DNA of 64,000 nt, taken from assembly GCF_003555545.1 (NCBI RefSeq), contig NZ_CP032157.1, positions 2,484,546 through 2,548,545 of the forward strand, given 5' to 3'. This document shows positions 27,107-36,474 of this stretch, in pieces (position 1 is the first letter of the stretch; each line of letters begins with the position of its first letter). The position numbers and the translations under genes are program-made. This DNA comes from Paraflavitalea soli. Lineage in GTDB: Bacteria > Bacteroidota > Bacteroidia > Chitinophagales > Chitinophagaceae. The notes beneath the pieces were generated by a model. The model was not told the origin of the DNA. It was given only the letters and a program-made list of their open reading frames with translations, and searched no databases.

Positions 27107-29029
27107 ATGATGAACAACTGGAAGAATAGCCTATTTTCAATCGGCCTGCTGGCAATATTACCGGCAGTTGCAACAGCTCAACACGTGATCGATGCTTCAA
27201 AGGCAACGCTGTCATCACCCAATGGGGATTATGTAGTAACTTTTTGCCAGAAACAGGAGGGCAATGAGAAGAAAATGTATTACAAGGTGGATTATAAGCA
27301 GCAGCCATTCATTGGCGAATCTGAACTTGATATTGCATTGGACAACCATCTTTCCGAAAGCGCCATGGCATTGAAAGTAGATACACATAGCCGTTGGTGT
27401 GCAAACCTCCTGGTAAAAAAGATCACCTATAGCACTGTTGACACTACCTGGCGGCCATTGTATGGCGAACGGAACCTTGTGCCGGATCATTACAAAATGG
27501 CCGAAATAGATTTCATAAAAGAAGACAATCCGATCTATCCCCTGCGGGTGCAGATCAGGGCCTACAATGAGGGCGTGGCGCTCCGGTTTTACTTTCCCGA
27601 GAACAGCAAGGGTACTTACTACCGGGTAATGGCAGAGCATACTTCTTTCAGGTTTCCGCAGGGAACAAAGGCCTGGCATACCTCCTGGGGTCAGGGCCCC
27701 TACAACTTACTGCCTATAGCAGATTGGCCCGATGAAGCGGAGCGCCCCCTTACCCTTCAATTGCCGGATGGTCGTTATGCCTGTATTGCAGAAGCTGGCA
27801 TGGTGGACTACGCCCGCACCAAATTCAGGAAACACCCGCTACTGCCCAATACTATCCAGACGAGTATGTATACCCCGGCTGATATGATCTCCCCATTTTC
27901 CACCCCCTGGCGGGTGATCATGGCAGCAGACCGGGCGGGCGACCTGGTAGAACACAATTACTTATTACTAAGTTTGAATGAACCTTCCCGCATCGCAGAC
28001 GATTCCTGGATTCAACCCGGTAAGATCATGCGTGCCATGTCGCTCACAACAAAAGAGGCACTATCTACCATCGATTTCGCTGCAAAACACCAGTTGCAAT
28101 ATGTTCTTTTTGATGCCGGCTGGTATGGACCCGTATTTAGCTTTTCATCCGATGCTACCAAGGTGAAAATTCCCGATTTTGACCTCCCGGCTATCCTGCA
28201 ATATGCAAAACAAAAAGGATTGGGCGTATTTATGTATGTAAACCAACAGGCATTGCTCGCTCAGTCGGATTCGATTTTCCGCGTATTCCACGATTGGGGA
28301 GTAAAAGGCGTGAAGTTCGGCTTTGTGCAGGTGGGATCCCATCGATGGACCACCTGGATCGAAGAGATGTTCAGGAAGGCTGCCCAAAACAAAATCCTGG
28401 TTAATGTGCATGATGACTGGAGGCCTACCGGTGAACAGCGTACCTGGCCCAACTTACTTACCGCTGAGGGCATCAGGGGAAATGAAGAGATGCCCGATGC
28501 CACCCACAACACCGTATTGCCATTTACACGTTATATGGCAGGTGCTGCAGACTATACGATCTGCTATTATACGAACAGGATCAAAACAACACATGCCCAT
28601 CAACTGGCGCTGGCCGCTGTCTATTATTCTCCCCTCCTGACCCTCTACTGGTATGATAAGGCCGCTGTTAGTAAAAATGAGCCGGAACTTGAATTCTGGG
28701 ACCGCATTCCGGTAAACTGGGATCAAACAAAAGTCCTTGCCGGAGAACCAGGGCAACAGGCAGCAGTGGCCCGCCGCAAAGGCGATGAGTGGTTCGTAGG
28801 CGTGATCACCAATAATGATGCACGCACCATCCGGTTACCACTGGATTTCCTGGATAAAAAGAAGCAATATACCGCCACGGTGTATGCTGACGATCCGGCT
28901 GCTGCTTCCCAAACAAAGGTGAGCGTAAAAACCATCCAGGTAGATGCAAAGTCTGTACAGCAGATCAAACTGCAGGCCAGCGGTGGCCTGGCCATCTGGA
29001 TACGACCTTCAGGTAAAAACCAACAATGA
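27107..29029 (+). CDS. GH97 family glycoside hydrolase, SusB-like inverting type
   Basis: 640 aa with a signal peptide (about 1-25, ending ATAQ). Layout is that of GH97: N-terminal beta-sandwich (about 30-290, SSPNGDYVVTF), a TIM barrel (FAAKHQLQYVLFDAGWYGP, GVFMYVNQQAL, VKGVKFGFVQVGSHRW, NVHDDWRPTGEQRTWPN, TAEGIRGNEEMPDATHN) and a C-terminal beta domain. Retaining GH97 enzymes have an Asp nucleophile in the position read here as KFGF, with Gly instead. The Glu residues of AEGIRGNEE (Glu454 and Glu460/461) are kept, as in inverting SusB. An inverting alpha-glucosidase-type mechanism is therefore likely. The true substrate in this locus is unknown. The stop overlaps the next start by 4 bp. Confidence 0.87.
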   Translation: MMNNWKNSLFSIGLLAILPAVATAQHVIDASKATLSSPNGDYVVTFCQKQEGNEKKMYYKVDYKQQPFIGESELDIALDNHLSESAMALKVDTHSRWCANLLVKKITYSTVDTTWRPLYGERNLVPDHYKMAEIDFIKEDNPIYPLRVQIRAYNEGVALRFYFPENSKGTYYRVMAEHTSFRFPQGTKAWHTSWGQGPYNLLPIADWPDEAERPLTLQLPDGRYACIAEAGMVDYARTKFRKHPLLPNTIQTSMYTPADMISPFSTPWRVIMAADRAGDLVEHNYLLLSLNEPSRIADDSWIQPGKIMRAMSLTTKEALSTIDFAAKHQLQYVLFDAGWYGPVFSFSSDATKVKIPDFDLPAILQYAKQKGLGVFMYVNQQALLAQSDSIFRVFHDWGVKGVKFGFVQVGSHRWTTWIEEMFRKAAQNKILVNVHDDWRPTGEQRTWPNLLTAEGIRGNEEMPDATHNTVLPFTRYMAGAADYTICYYTNRIKTTHAHQLALAAVYYSPLLTLYWYDKAAVSKNEPELEFWDRIPVNWDQTKVLAGEPGQQAAVARRKGDEWFVGVITNNDARTIRLPLDFLDKKKQYTATVYADDPAAASQTKVSVKTIQVDAKSVQQIKLQASGGLAIWIRPSGKNQQ

Positions 29030-31104
29030 CAAAACAAAGTCTCGCTATGAATCAAACGAAAGCTATATTATTTCTCTTGTTGCTTTTTTACAGTGTTACA
29101 ACAACTGCCCAGACATTTGTGCATCCCGGCGGCTTGCACACACAGGCCGATCTGGACCGGATGAAAACCCAGGTGGCAGCCGGCGCCCACCCCTGGATCG
29201 ATAGCTGGAACGCCTTGACTGTTCATCCCAAAGCACAAAATACTTACACCCCGGCAGCACAGGCCAATATGGGCGTCAGCCGTCAGCGGGCATCAGCCGA
29301 TGCAGTGGCAGCCTATCTCAATGCTTTGCGTTGGTATATTTCGGGTGACACATCTTATGCAGCCTGTTCACGAAAAATATTAAATGCCTGGGCTTATGCG
29401 GTAAACCAGGTTCCCAGTGGACAGGACATTCCCGGATTAATGGGTATAGCCGTGTATGAATTTGCGGTAGCTGCAGAAATACTGCGCCTCTATCCCAACT
29501 GGTCATCAGCCGATTTTAATCGGTTCAAAAACATGATGACCACTTACCTGTATCCCAATTGCCATGATTTTTTAACCCGTCACAACAATACCTGCATCAC
29601 CCATTACTGGGCCAACTGGGACCTTTGTAACATCACAGCCATTTTAAGCATGGGTGTTTTGTGTGATGATGCCGCCAAATTCAATGAGGCCATTACCTAT
29701 CTTAAATCCGGTGCAGGCAACGGTAATATCACCAAAACAATTCCTTTTATTCATCCCGGAGGTTTGGGTCAGTGGCAGGAAACAGGCCGCGATCAGGAAC
29801 ATGCCTTGTTGGGGGTGGGTATGCTGGCCAGCATTTGCCAGATAGCCTGGAACCAGGGGCTTGATCTCTATGGCTATGATGACAACCGTTTGTTAAAAGG
29901 AGCTGAGTATACTGCTAAATACAATTTATGGAAAGATGTTCCCTACACCACTTACAACAACTGTGACAATGTTCAAAACTATTGGGCTTCTGAGCAATAT
30001 GCTTTTTGGGGCAGGGGCAGATTGCAGCGCCCCATTTGGGAAATGATCTATAACCACTACGTGGTAAGAAAAGGTTTGTCTGCACCCAATGTAAAAGCCA
30101 TGGCAGCAGTGAACCGGCCCGAAGGGTTTGTGCATGACGACAACCTTGGCTTTGGCACACTCTGTTATACACTCACGGCAGCTGCATCACCTTACCCCTC
30201 CTCTCCTGCCCCAGCTGCTCCCGGCGGCTTGGGGGCAACAGCCAGCGTGGGGAAAGTGTGGTTAAGATGGCTACCGGTAGCAACAGCAAATGGATACAAT
30301 GTACTACGTTCAACAACAAGCAGTGGCCCCTATACTACCATCGCCACCTACAGAGGAACCTACCCTTTATATGAAGATACCAGTGTAACCAATGGCACTA
30401 CCTATTACTATGCCGTGTCTGCCATCAACCAGGCAGGAACAAGTAACCATTCAGCACAGGCAAGTGCCACACCAACTGCAGCCGGCGCATTGCCTGCTGG
30501 TTGGGTACATCAGGATATCGGCACGGTCGCCACTGCAGGTAATACCGGCTATGCGAATGTAAATAAGGGAACTTTTATAGTAAAGGGGTCCGGTGCAGGT
30601 ATTGGCGGTGCAGCAGATGGTTTGAGTTATGCCTATAGATCGATAACCGGCGATGTGACAATTACCGCAAGGCTTGCAGCCGCCACCTGGAATGGCGGTG
30701 GGTCACAAAAAACAGGCATTATGATCCGGGGATCGCTGGCTGCTGATGCCATTGCATGCAGCATGACCACTGGTGATGGCGGCGTCCGGGAAGCCCGGTT
30801 TGGAAGTCGCAGTGCTGCAGGTGGCGCCATGAATTTCCAAACGGGTAATGCCTATACACGTGCGCCTACCTGGTTCCGTCTAAAAAAAGCCGGCAATACA
30901 GTTACCGCTTATCAGTCAACAGACGGGCAAACCTGGTTTACGGTAGGGACGCCTGTTACGGTACCCATGTCCGGCACCTGTTATGTTGGATTGGTAGTTG
31001 CTTCCAACAACGCCAACCTGAATACAACCACGTTCGACAATATTTCAGTAACCGGCAACTCAAACAAACAAAAAAACAAGGTCAGCATGCTCACCCCTAA
31101 GTAA
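29026..31104 (+). CDS. Alginate-lyase-fold polysaccharide lyase with FN3 and DUF1349-like modules
   Basis: 692 aa. The ATG at 29026 overlaps the GH97 stop (ATGA). An alternative start is 29047, and both give a signal peptide ending TTTAQ. Residues about 30-375 form an (alpha/alpha) toroid of the Alginate_lyase Pfam type (HPGGLHTQADLDRMKTQV, ALRWYISGDTSYA, THYWANWDLCNITAI, WQETGRDQEHALLGVGM). A fibronectin III module follows (about 391-485), then a beta-sandwich similar to DUF1349 (about 490-680, GIMIRGSLAADA, WFRLKKAGNTVTAYQSTDG). Family knowledge: this fold includes alginate and glucuronan lyases (PL38, PL39). Which uronic acid is cut cannot be told here. It is a paralogue of the next gene. 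Confidence 0.75.
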   Translation: MTKQSLAMNQTKAILFLLLLFYSVTTTAQTFVHPGGLHTQADLDRMKTQVAAGAHPWIDSWNALTVHPKAQNTYTPAAQANMGVSRQRASADAVAAYLNALRWYISGDTSYAACSRKILNAWAYAVNQVPSGQDIPGLMGIAVYEFAVAAEILRLYPNWSSADFNRFKNMMTTYLYPNCHDFLTRHNNTCITHYWANWDLCNITAILSMGVLCDDAAKFNEAITYLKSGAGNGNITKTIPFIHPGGLGQWQETGRDQEHALLGVGMLASICQIAWNQGLDLYGYDDNRLLKGAEYTAKYNLWKDVPYTTYNNCDNVQNYWASEQYAFWGRGRLQRPIWEMIYNHYVVRKGLSAPNVKAMAAVNRPEGFVHDDNLGFGTLCYTLTAAASPYPSSPAPAAPGGLGATASVGKVWLRWLPVATANGYNVLRSTTSSGPYTTIATYRGTYPLYEDTSVTNGTTYYYAVSAINQAGTSNHSAQASATPTAAGALPAGWVHQDIGTVATAGNTGYANVNKGTFIVKGSGAGIGGAADGLSYAYRSITGDVTITARLAAATWNGGGSQKTGIMIRGSLAADAIACSMTTGDGGVREARFGSRSAAGGAMNFQTGNAYTRAPTWFRLKKAGNTVTAYQSTDGQTWFTVGTPVTVPMSGTCYVGLVVASNNANLNTTTFDNISVTGNSNKQKNKVSMLTPK

Positions 31105-31170
31105 ATAAAAACCAAACACGAAATACATTTAACCAACGATGCCATTTTTAAACCTTATCAAATCTGCTAT

Positions 31171-34100
31171 ATGAAAAAAATCTTAACCAATGCTGCTGCC
31201 TATAAGGCCGGAAAGCTCAACTGCTTTCTCGCTGTGCTCTTTATCCTGTTGCTTTCCTCAAAAGCGGGAGGGCAAACCTTTACCCATCCGGGTATTCCGT
31301 TGTCGGGTTCAGACCTGAGTATTTTGAAAGCCCATGTGCAGGCCGGAGATTATCCATGGAAACAAGCTTACGATATCCTGGCGGCAGACGGCAAGTCACA
31401 ACTCTCCTACACCATGCAGGGCCCCTTTGATTCAGTTGCCCGTAATATCAATTATAACCTTAACCAGTGGAGAAGCGATATGTCAGCTTCATTTAACCTG
31501 TCCCTGATGTGGTATTTTACAGGTAATGAAGCCTATGCTGTAAAGGCAAGGGATATTTTAGTGGCATGGGCCAATAAGCAGACTGGATTTGGAGGACAGG
31601 AGGCCAACCTGGACTTGGGAGATTATGCCTATGCTTTTGGCGGTGCTGCCTCCATCCTTCGGGGAACATGGAGTGGCTGGACACCTGCCAACACCACGGC
31701 AGTAAAAAACCTGTTTAACAACGTATACTGGAAGGCTTCAGGTTGTGCAGGTTATGCTTTGGGACCGGCCAACAAAGGCACATTGAGTATCGCCGCAGGC
31801 GCCGCCATCGCCGCCTTTTCTGATGAGCCGGCCAAGGTGGCGCATGTCATTCACCTGATGAGATATATAGGTTCTACCGGGTTTAAAAACACGTTACCCA
31901 GTGGAGAACATGGTGAAAGCGGAAGAGACCAGGGGCATTCTCATGGCATGTGGGGCAGCATAGCCTTTGCCGCAGAAGTGTTTTGGAAACAAGGCCTCGA
32001 CCTTTATTCCGAACTCGATAACCGGCTCCTCGCTTTAGGAGAATATTTTTCCCGGAGAAACACAGAGGGGTCCATCGGGTTCATACCCTTTGGTACGACT
32101 GATTGGTATTATTTAACCGATCCCCCCGGTGTTTGGGACGGAGGAAGATGGGGACTGACCTTGTTACATGGCGCCTATGTCGTACGTAATAAGCTAAATC
32201 CCGCTTACATAACAAAGCGGTTAACAGATATACCAAGACGGTTTGATCCGGTATATACCTGGTTTTATAAGTCTGAGGATAATTCTACCGCTGTTGTGCC
32301 ACCACAAACCCAGTTTGTTCCTGATCCTGGGAAAGTTGGCACAGGCGGCTTAACCAGTCTCGATATAGGAACAGCTGCCCCGGCAGGAAGCAGCTCCTAT
32401 AACAACAATACATGGACAGTAACTGGTGGTGGGGCTGAAATACTGACACACTCCGCTGATGGTTTGCACTTCGTTTATAAAGAAGTGACCGGCAACTGCT
32501 CGATCATCGCCAAAGTGGAGTCCGTTGGTGGAACTGCCCTGAATGCAAGGGCAGGCCTGATGATCAGGTCGGATCTGACAGCCACCGCTGCACAAAGGGC
32601 CTGGATCGCCATTAAATCAGGTAAGCGGGCAGAAAGTTATATGCATGGATGGACGGAAATGAGGGGCGGCTCTAACTGGGAAAAACCTGAAAGAACCATT
32701 CCCCAGGATGCATATTGGGTTAAGATTGACAGGGTCGGAGATGTGATCGCCACCTACTATTCGCCAGACGGCGTTAGCTGGGCTACGGAAGTGCAGGGCC
32801 GGTATGCGGGCTTTACCGGCACGGCCTATATTGGCCTGGCTGTTTGCTCCAATGCCAATGGCGTTCCCATGACCGCTACCTTCAGCAATGTAAGTGTTAC
32901 AGGAGGACAGGGAGGGATGGTTATCCTACCCGAAGCGCCTCATTCTGTATATGCATACGCCGGGAATAACCAGGTGCAGCTTCGGTGGTTGTCTTCCTTC
33001 GGAGCCGATACCTATACGCTGAAACGGGCCAACTCCGAAGCCGGACCTTACTCAACCATTGCGGCTATTCTTTCCGGCAACAGTTTTATGGATAACAATG
33101 TAATGAACGGACAGGCCTATTATTACAAGGTTTGTGCTGTAAATACGGCCGGCACAAGTGCTGATGCTCCTGCAGATTCCGCCACCCCCTATGCGCCCTA
33201 TGTTCTGCAAACCTTAGATGGCCTGTACCGTATTATAGTAACACATAGCGGCAAAGCCATAGAGGTAAAAAATGGTTCAACTGCCGACAGTGCATTAGTG
33301 ACACAAAACACCTATTCTTTTAAAAGCAACCAGCATTGGATCATAAGCCCTCTGTCTGGTACAGATTACAAGATCACTAATTTACTCAGCGGAAAAGTGA
33401 TGGATATAGTGGGCAATGCCATAACGGATGGAGCCAGGATCGAACAACGCACCTGGTCGGCTACAGATTCAGGACAGATTTGGTTTATTAAAGACAGGGG
33501 AAATGGAACCTTCAGTATTGTTGCAAAACAAAGTCAGAAAGCACTGGAGGTTCCCGGTTCCAATACCGCCGACGGTGTTACAATGGACATATATAGATGG
33601 ACCGATGGACCCAATCAGATCTTCCAGATAGAACCGGTCACTGCATCAGCAATAGACTCAGCCTACCAGCGCAAACTGGCAGAAGCTATACAATTACGCG
33701 ATACAACTGTTGTCTCTACAACAAATGAATTGGGTAAATTCCCGGTGGCTGCCAGGGCACAGCTAAATGACAGCATTAGCCATGTACAGTCATTGTACAA
33801 TCCACAATCCACCGTTATTGAAATTAGTGGCTACGTCACAATACTGGAAAATGCCATTAAACGGTACAAAGCATCCATGTATTACGGAATGAATACCCTC
33901 CCAAATGGGAACTACTATCTTAAAACACTTACCGGTGATTCCTTATGGACTAAGAATAACACCAATACCCCTTTATTTGACACGGTAAATTCCGATCCTT
34001 TACTGCAGGTTTGGAATGTCACAAAGCAGGGCAATGGCAGGTATAAGATCATTTGCCTCAGTGCACCGTCTTCTTTCAGTAATTATATCAATGAGAACGC

Positions 34101-36396
34101 ACAATTTGGCCGCAGTGTAAGCCCCTACCTGGATGCCTGGAATTCCATGAATATTTACTTTGATGGAACCTCTTATGCCATTCAGCGGGCTCAAACGGCC
34201 GGCAATGGCTATTGGTACCAAAGCGACGACAAAATACTAACCGAAGGTGGAAATGAAAATGATCCGGTCCCCTATACCTTTCCTTTCCGCTTTGTGCCTG
34301 TGGATGATCTTCCGGTCAACCTGATGGTGGCCGCAGGGGATGCTAAGAACATCCTGGAATGGAATCCTGCCCATAACCTTAGCTATAGGGTAAAACGTTC
34401 AACTACAGCAGGCGGACCTTATACTACCATGGCAACCGTGAGTACGATCAGGTACACCGACACAGTGGTAAGCAATGGCACCACTTACTATTATGTAATT
34501 GCTTCAATAGATAGCACTGGTGAAGGACCTTCCAGTACGGAAGTGACGGCATTACCCAACATTGGCCAGTTGGCTTACCTGAAGTTCAATGAACCAGGCG
34601 GTACACGGGCTTTTGACAGTTGGGGAGCCATGCACGGCACATTGGCAGCCGCAGCAACGCGGACAGCCGGGAAGGACGGGAACGCCCTTAAACTGGATGG
34701 CACGGCCAATGCCTATGCAACCTTGCCGGCCGGTATCGTAAGCACTTTAAACGATTTTACCGTTTCAGCCTGGGTCAAAATGGATGCATTGGCCAACTGG
34801 ATGCGGGTGTTTGATTTTGGCAACAGTACTACCCAGTATATGTTCCTTTCAGTGCAAATAGGCACTCCGACCGTCAATGGAGTAAAGTTATCAACCGTTC
34901 GCTATGCTATTAAGAACGGAGGAACGGAATTAAACGTAAGCTCCAACTATACCTTCCCTTTGAATACATGGGTGCACCTGGCTGTTACACAATCAGGCAA
35001 CACTGCCCGCCTGTATATAAACGGATCATTGGTATCGACCAATACAGCTATCAATATCAAACCCGCGCAGCTTACCCCGGCCGGCGCTACAACCGGTACC
35101 AGTTTAAACTACCTGGGAAAATCTCAATTTAATGATCCCATCTTCAATGGCGCTATCGACGAATTTAAGATCTACAAAAGGGCTTTGAGCGATGCGGAGA
35201 TTGCAGAAAACGCTAAAGAACAGCAGACCATTACTTTTAATACCCTCACACAAAAAGAAGTAAGCGACAGTGATTTTAATGCAGGCGCCACTGCCTCTTC
35301 AGGGTTGCCGGTAACCTATGTTAGTTCCGACACAACTGTAGCCACTATTCTCAATGGAATGGTTCATATTACAGGCAAAGGCATGACCACTATTACTGCT
35401 TCCCAAAATGGAGATAACACTTATAAGGCTGCTACACCAGTAGCACAGCAGCTGATTGTATACAGGTCGCCGGTACTTACTGCGCCCCTGGATCAATTCT
35501 TCTGTTACGCTCAATCAGGCGTTTATAGTATTCCTTCATTAACCGCAACTGATAGTGGCGACATTGCTTCCATCAGTTACAGTGTAAGCGGAGCCACCGC
35601 ACGAAACGGGAACGGATCAGATGCAAGCGGCGCATTCAATGCCGGCCAATCAACCATTACCTGGACAGTAACCGATGTACATGGCAATAGTAAGAGCGCG
35701 TCAACTTCTGTAACAGTAAATACAGCAGTAATAACAAGCATTCCGGATGTGTATGCCATGAATCCTGCAGTGGATGCCAGGAATACCATTTACATAGGTT
35801 ATGGACCAACATCGCTGAACGTAACCGCCAATACAACAGGAGGTGCCGCACCTTACAGCTATCAGTGGAGCAGCGGGCAAACCACTCCTGTTATCAGCGT
35901 AGATACAACAGAAACATATACAGTGATCGTTACAGATAGCAATGGATGTTCTTCTACCGCTTCCATTGTTATCAAGACAATGGATGTACGTTGTGGCAAT
36001 AACAACAACAAAGTGATGATCTGTCACAACAATAAAACAATCTGTATTTCCGCGGCATCCGTACAGGATCATTTAAACCATGGTGATCACCTGGGTGATT
36101 GCCAGGCCCAGGCATCAGTTGCCCGGATGAGCCAGGAAAATGGGTCCGCAGAAGCAAACAGCGGGAATATGAGTGTTTATCCCAATCCTGTTACAGAAAT
36201 ATTGCATGTGCAGGTTACCGGAGTGCAGCCCGGCGCTGTTATAAGAATGTACAACCAAAACGGGATGCTGGTAAAAACCATCCTGGTTGCCCGTACATCC
36301 GAAGCAGTGTCCGTCCGCGGATTAGCAGCAGGTGTGTATTATTTACAGATAAAATCCAGCGGGGCGCTCATCACTAAAAAGATCATAAAACTATAA
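31171..36396 (+). CDS. Giant multidomain alginate-lyase-fold enzyme secreted by the type IX system
   Basis: 1741 aa. After a signal peptide (to about residue 35): Alginate_lyase-like toroid (about 36-375, GEHGESGRDQGHSHGMWGS), DUF1349-like sandwich (about 395-575), FN3 (about 585-675), ricin-type trefoil with repeated QxW-like elements (about 680-825), helical FIVAR-like linker (about 830-910), a second trefoil-like region (about 915-1045), FN3 (about 1050-1130), LamG/concanavalin module (about 1130-1350), Big/HYR and PKD-like modules (about 1350-1600), a Cys/His motif (about 1605-1645) and a T9SS sorting tail (about 1667-1741, SVYPNPVTEILHV to KKIIKL). The tail predicts surface attachment or release. 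The catalytic toroid is paralogous to that of the previous gene. Binding modules suggest action on insoluble plant material. Confidence 0.82.
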   Translation: MKKILTNAAAYKAGKLNCFLAVLFILLLSSKAGGQTFTHPGIPLSGSDLSILKAHVQAGDYPWKQAYDILAADGKSQLSYTMQGPFDSVARNINYNLNQWRSDMSASFNLSLMWYFTGNEAYAVKARDILVAWANKQTGFGGQEANLDLGDYAYAFGGAASILRGTWSGWTPANTTAVKNLFNNVYWKASGCAGYALGPANKGTLSIAAGAAIAAFSDEPAKVAHVIHLMRYIGSTGFKNTLPSGEHGESGRDQGHSHGMWGSIAFAAEVFWKQGLDLYSELDNRLLALGEYFSRRNTEGSIGFIPFGTTDWYYLTDPPGVWDGGRWGLTLLHGAYVVRNKLNPAYITKRLTDIPRRFDPVYTWFYKSEDNSTAVVPPQTQFVPDPGKVGTGGLTSLDIGTAAPAGSSSYNNNTWTVTGGGAEILTHSADGLHFVYKEVTGNCSIIAKVESVGGTALNARAGLMIRSDLTATAAQRAWIAIKSGKRAESYMHGWTEMRGGSNWEKPERTIPQDAYWVKIDRVGDVIATYYSPDGVSWATEVQGRYAGFTGTAYIGLAVCSNANGVPMTATFSNVSVTGGQGGMVILPEAPHSVYAYAGNNQVQLRWLSSFGADTYTLKRANSEAGPYSTIAAILSGNSFMDNNVMNGQAYYYKVCAVNTAGTSADAPADSATPYAPYVLQTLDGLYRIIVTHSGKAIEVKNGSTADSALVTQNTYSFKSNQHWIISPLSGTDYKITNLLSGKVMDIVGNAITDGARIEQRTWSATDSGQIWFIKDRGNGTFSIVAKQSQKALEVPGSNTADGVTMDIYRWTDGPNQIFQIEPVTASAIDSAYQRKLAEAIQLRDTTVVSTTNELGKFPVAARAQLNDSISHVQSLYNPQSTVIEISGYVTILENAIKRYKASMYYGMNTLPNGNYYLKTLTGDSLWTKNNTNTPLFDTVNSDPLLQVWNVTKQGNGRYKIICLSAPSSFSNYINENAQFGRSVSPYLDAWNSMNIYFDGTSYAIQRAQTAGNGYWYQSDDKILTEGGNENDPVPYTFPFRFVPVDDLPVNLMVAAGDAKNILEWNPAHNLSYRVKRSTTAGGPYTTMATVSTIRYTDTVVSNGTTYYYVIASIDSTGEGPSSTEVTALPNIGQLAYLKFNEPGGTRAFDSWGAMHGTLAAAATRTAGKDGNALKLDGTANAYATLPAGIVSTLNDFTVSAWVKMDALANWMRVFDFGNSTTQYMFLSVQIGTPTVNGVKLSTVRYAIKNGGTELNVSSNYTFPLNTWVHLAVTQSGNTARLYINGSLVSTNTAINIKPAQLTPAGATTGTSLNYLGKSQFNDPIFNGAIDEFKIYKRALSDAEIAENAKEQQTITFNTLTQKEVSDSDFNAGATASSGLPVTYVSSDTTVATILNGMVHITGKGMTTITASQNGDNTYKAATPVAQQLIVYRSPVLTAPLDQFFCYAQSGVYSIPSLTATDSGDIASISYSVSGATARNGNGSDASGAFNAGQSTITWTVTDVHGNSKSASTSVTVNTAVITSIPDVYAMNPAVDARNTIYIGYGPTSLNVTANTTGGAAPYSYQWSSGQTTPVISVDTTETYTVIVTDSNGCSSTASIVIKTMDVRCGNNNNKVMICHNNKTICISAASVQDHLNHGDHLGDCQAQASVARMSQENGSAEANSGNMSVYPNPVTEILHVQVTGVQPGAVIRMYNQNGMLVKTILVARTSEAVSVRGLAAGVYYLQIKSSGALITKKIIKL

Positions 36397-36474
36397 GACA
36401 ATGACGAAATTATAAGCGATATCAATGGCATCCGGGAGTGGCATATCTATTAAAAAAAATGATATTATTGTCAG

